From: JBHOQS01 sp042408875
GTDB lineage: Bacteria > Chloroflexota > UBA11872 > JBHOQS01
Direction of reading: 5' to 3'
Length of the DNA stretch: 64,000 bases
Assembly (NCBI GenBank): GCA_042408875.1
Contig: JBHOQS010000023.1
Span: 62,001 to 126,000 of the forward strand
Positions within the stretch are counted from its first letter, which is position 1. Every line of letters starts with the position of its first letter. Shown here one piece after another: positions 61,733 through 64,000 of the stretch. The notes beneath the pieces are model-generated. The model was not told the DNA's origin. It saw only the letters and a list, made by a program, of their open reading frames with translations, and did no database searches. The translations under genes and the position numbers were made by a program.

Positions 61733-62632
61733 ATGGCGATCGGGGTAGGCTCCGCTCGGCCCGGGCGACTGCGCGCGTGGCTGTTGGCTGCCCGAGTGCC
61801 GACCCTTTCAGCGGCCGTGGTGCCGGTGCTGGCCGGCACGGCGGCGGCAATGGCAGACGGACGTGTCCGTCCGCTGCCGTTCCTGGCTGCCCTGGGAGCA
61901 GCCGTGCTGATCCAGGTCGGCACGAACTTCGCCAACGACTACTTTGACTTTCTGAAGGGCGCCGATACGGCCGAGCGGCTGGGGCCGGTGCGCGTGACCC
62001 AGAGCGGCCTGCTTTCTCCCCAGGCTGTGCGGAACGCGACGATCCTGACCTTTGCGCTAGCGGCGCTGATCGGGCTGTACCTGGTTCGCGTAGGGGGCTG
62101 GCCCATCCTGATCATTGGCCTGCTCTCTATTGCTGCCGGGGTGCTGTACACCGGTGGCCCCTGGCCACTGGGCTACCACGGCCTGGGGGACCTGTTCGTC
62201 TTCGTGTTCTTCGGCGTCATCGCGGTGACGGGCACGTACTATCTACACACCGGGACAGTGACGCTCGGTGTGCTGGGCAGCTCGGTGCCGGTGGGCTGCC
62301 TGGTGACGGCGATCCTGGTGGTGAACAACCTGCGCGATATCGACACCGATCGCGCTGCTGGCAAGCGCACGCTGGCGGTGCGCATCGGCGCCCGCGCGAC
62401 GAGGATGCAGTACCTGCTGTTGCTGGCCGTAGCGTACCTCGCGCCGCTGGTGCGCTGGATACTCGGCAGCGCACTCTGGGCGTTCCTGCCCTGGCTGACG
62501 CTGCCGCTGGCCGTGCCGCTGGCGCAGCGCGTGTTCACTGCTAAGGGACGCGCCCTGAACCCGGCCTTGAAGGCGACGGCGAGGCTGCACCTGTTCTACG
62601 GTGTGCTGTTCGCCGCCAGCCTGCTAGGGTGA
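61733..62632 (+). CDS. menA: 1,4-dihydroxy-2-naphthoate polyprenyltransferase
   Basis: A 299-residue UbiA-family membrane enzyme with nine or so helices. The first Asp motif is in NFANDYFDFLKGADTAERLG followed by PVRVTQSGLLSPQ; the second in VNNLRDIDTDRAAGKRTLAV. These match MenA, which attaches the isoprenoid tail to dihydroxynaphthoate, and differ from the DPPR-type enzyme at 4044. ATG at 61733, 48 bp after menB. Confidence 0.95.
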   Translation: MAIGVGSARPGRLRAWLLAARVPTLSAAVVPVLAGTAAAMADGRVRPLPFLAALGAAVLIQVGTNFANDYFDFLKGADTAERLGPVRVTQSGLLSPQAVRNATILTFALAALIGLYLVRVGGWPILIIGLLSIAAGVLYTGGPWPLGYHGLGDLFVFVFFGVIAVTGTYYLHTGTVTLGVLGSSVPVGCLVTAILVVNNLRDIDTDRAAGKRTLAVRIGARATRMQYLLLLAVAYLAPLVRWILGSALWAFLPWLTLPLAVPLAQRVFTAKGRALNPALKATARLHLFYGVLFAASLLG

Positions 62633-62642
62633 GCGCTGGCCA

Positions 62643-63767
62643 ATGAGGATCCGCCGCATTTCGTGGATGCTATTCCGCCTGCCCTTCGCCGCGCCGTTCG
62701 CCACCGCGCGCGGGTCAGCGGCCATACGCGCGGGCCTGTTGCTGTGCCTGGAGGGCGCGGAGGGTCTGGAAGGATTAGGGGAGGCCTCCCCGCTGCCGGC
62801 GTTTGGCGGCGGCACGGTCGAGGACGCGCGGGCGCTGGTGCGCGAGCTAGCACCTGCGCTGGCTGGCGCAGAGATCGAACACGCCGACGCCATCCTGGCG
62901 ACAGTGGACCGGCGCCGGCCCGGCGCCGCGGCGGTGGCCTGCGCTGTAGACACGGCGCTGCTTGATTTACGTGGGCGCCACGCTGGGAGACCGGCTGCCG
63001 CACTGCTGGGCGGGCAGCCCGGCCGGGCCGTTCCGGTGAACGCGACGATCGGTCAGCCTGATGCTGGCGCCGCGGCCGAAGCCGCTGGCCGCGCCATCGC
63101 CGAGGGATTTGGCTGCGTCAAGCTGAAGACCGGCCTGGGGCTGCCGGCCGGAGCGGAGCTGGCCCGCATCGCGCAGGTGCGAGCGGCCATCGGCCCGCAC
63201 GCCGCGCTGCGCCTGGACGCGAACGGGGCATGGGCCCCAGACGAGGCCATCGCCATCCTGCGCGCCGCCGAACCGTACGGCATCGAGCTGGTCGAGCAAC
63301 CAGTGCCAGCAGAGGACTTGGAGGGGCTGACGCGCGTACGAGCCAGCTGCGGCGTGCCGGTTGCGGCCGACGAGGCTGCCTGCACGCTGGAGCAGGCGCA
63401 GCGCGTGCTACGTGCCGAGGCCGCGGACGCACTCATCGTGAAGCCCATGGCCGCGGGCGGGCTGCGCGCTGGCCGGCAGATCGTCGATCTGGCAGTCCAG
63501 GCCGGGCTGCGGGCCATCGTCACCACCACGATTGACTCCAGCGTGGGGATCGCCTCGGCGCTGCATCTAGCGGCGGCGCTACCCGATCCGCTGCCTGCCT
63601 GCGGGCTGGCCACCGGCCTCCTCTTGGCTGGCGACCTGGCCCGGCCACGCCTGCTCCCCCAGCGAGGGACAATGACCGTGCCAGACGCGCCAGGCCTGGG
63701 TGTGGCGCTGGACCCTACGCAACTGGCCCGCTTCGGGGGTGGCTGGGAGGAGGTAGCCGCCCGATGA
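62643..63767 (+). CDS. menC: o-succinylbenzoate synthase
   Basis: A 374-residue enolase-superfamily protein. GCVKLKTGLGLPAGAEL holds the first catalytic Lys, LRLDANGAWAPDEA the first metal Asp, VEQPVPAEDLEGL the Glu, VPVAADEAACTLEQ the third metal ligand and ALIVKPMAAGGLRAGRQ the second Lys. It dehydrates SHCHC to o-succinylbenzoate. It starts 10 bp after menA and ends in an ATGA overlap with menE. Confidence 0.95.
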   Translation: MRIRRISWMLFRLPFAAPFATARGSAAIRAGLLLCLEGAEGLEGLGEASPLPAFGGGTVEDARALVRELAPALAGAEIEHADAILATVDRRRPGAAAVACAVDTALLDLRGRHAGRPAAALLGGQPGRAVPVNATIGQPDAGAAAEAAGRAIAEGFGCVKLKTGLGLPAGAELARIAQVRAAIGPHAALRLDANGAWAPDEAIAILRAAEPYGIELVEQPVPAEDLEGLTRVRASCGVPVAADEAACTLEQAQRVLRAEAADALIVKPMAAGGLRAGRQIVDLAVQAGLRAIVTTTIDSSVGIASALHLAAALPDPLPACGLATGLLLAGDLARPRLLPQRGTMTVPDAPGLGVALDPTQLARFGGGWEEVAAR

Positions 63768-64000
63768 GCGAGCCCGCAGCGCATGTCGCAGACGGCCTGC
63801 TCCTGCCTGACTGGCTGGCGCGACGGGCCGAGACGAACCCGCGGCGTGTTGCGCTGCTGTGTGGCCCGCATTGCTGGAGCTACGCTGAGCTCCACCAGCG
63901 CGCTGCCACCGCCGCGCAGTGGCTGGCTGAGCTGGGCGCGCGGCCCGGCGAGCGTGTAGCCCTGCTCCTGCGCAACGGGCCAGCATACGTCTCGCTGGTG
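63764..64000 (+). CDS. menE: o-succinylbenzoate-CoA ligase, N-terminal part (cut by window edge)
   Basis: The first 79 codons of an adenylate-forming enzyme. LLLPDWLARRAETNPRRVAL and WSYAELHQRAATAAQWLAEL, then RPGERVALLLRNGPAYVSLV are the standard opening of the acyl-CoA synthetase N-domain. The position directly after menC, with ATGA overlap and GGGAGGAGG 9 nt upstream of the ATG, identifies it as menE, which makes o-succinylbenzoyl-CoA for MenB. The ATP-binding motifs are outside the window. Confidence 0.88.
   Translation, partial: MSEPAAHVADGLLLPDWLARRAETNPRRVALLCGPHCWSYAELHQRAATAAQWLAELGARPGERVALLLRNGPAYVSLV

Overview
The window is a high-G+C bacterial chromosome segment with dense coding, frequent GTG and TTG starts, clear Shine-Dalgarno sites and sigma70-type promoters. 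Gene content suggests a monoderm or otherwise atypical-envelope member of the Chloroflexota, possibly a Ktedonobacteria/Thermogemmatispora-like organism: menaquinone by the classical men route, DUF2089, SHOCT-like and DUF4097 proteins together, a CysO-type sulfur carrier fused to its E1 enzyme, and a double-length UvrA. This placement is inference from gene content; no marker gene was compared. No prophage, CRISPR array, rRNA operon or intact insertion sequence is visible.

Layout. 1-1954 (minus) is a stress-like operon of DUF2089, SHOCT-like and DUF4097 genes behind a near-consensus promoter. 2113-11328 (minus) is an envelope-glycan block: PHP phosphoesterase, LPG-synthase-type flippase, a UbiA enzyme resembling decaprenyl-phosphate phosphoribosyltransferase, MurJ, HldE and two family 9 glycosyltransferases. 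11462-17139 holds metabolic singletons: a HicB-like protein, pterin dehydratase, P1 peptidase, zinc dehydrogenase, ureidoglycolate lyase and a solute-binding lipoprotein. 17463-20332 has two serine tRNAs and metE. 20614-25982 has an SDR, a Gfo/Idh/MocA oxidoreductase, a ParA/ParB-like pair and an IclR regulator. 26152-32109 encodes a tandemly fused UvrA of about 1985 residues.

32369-36304 has a second orphan solute-binding lipoprotein followed by a complete fluoride-response unit: promoter, crcB riboswitch with terminator, two crcB genes and a DUF190-CBS fusion. 36410-39089 (minus) is a cysteine/sulfur module: Rrf2 regulator, cysteine synthase and CysO-E1 fusion. 39086-50762 is mixed housekeeping: prmC, Rdx and thioredoxin-like proteins, membrane proteins (one split by a frameshift), a SelA-like PLP enzyme, a polyprenyl synthase, galU, an XRE regulator and infA with a TTG start. 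51467-55508 has a second Gfo/Idh/MocA enzyme and a small phosphorelay (CheC, CheY, a GAF protein with a dimerisation domain but no ATPase domain, and a separate receiver).

55779-64000 is the menaquinone operon tetR-menF-menD-menH-menB-menA-menC-menE, the last truncated by the window edge. A 30-bp perfect palindrome lies on the predicted start site of the tetR promoter, suggesting that TetR controls itself and possibly the men genes.

The intergenic DNA is unusually structured: short tandem repeats, several with an 11-bp period, lie just before metE, crcB, the Gfo/Idh/MocA gene at 51467 and the SelA-like gene. Long perfect G+C-rich palindromes, a cluster of CCCCTCTC hairpins and a 218-bp element with inverted ends also occur. 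These are the least explained features of the window.
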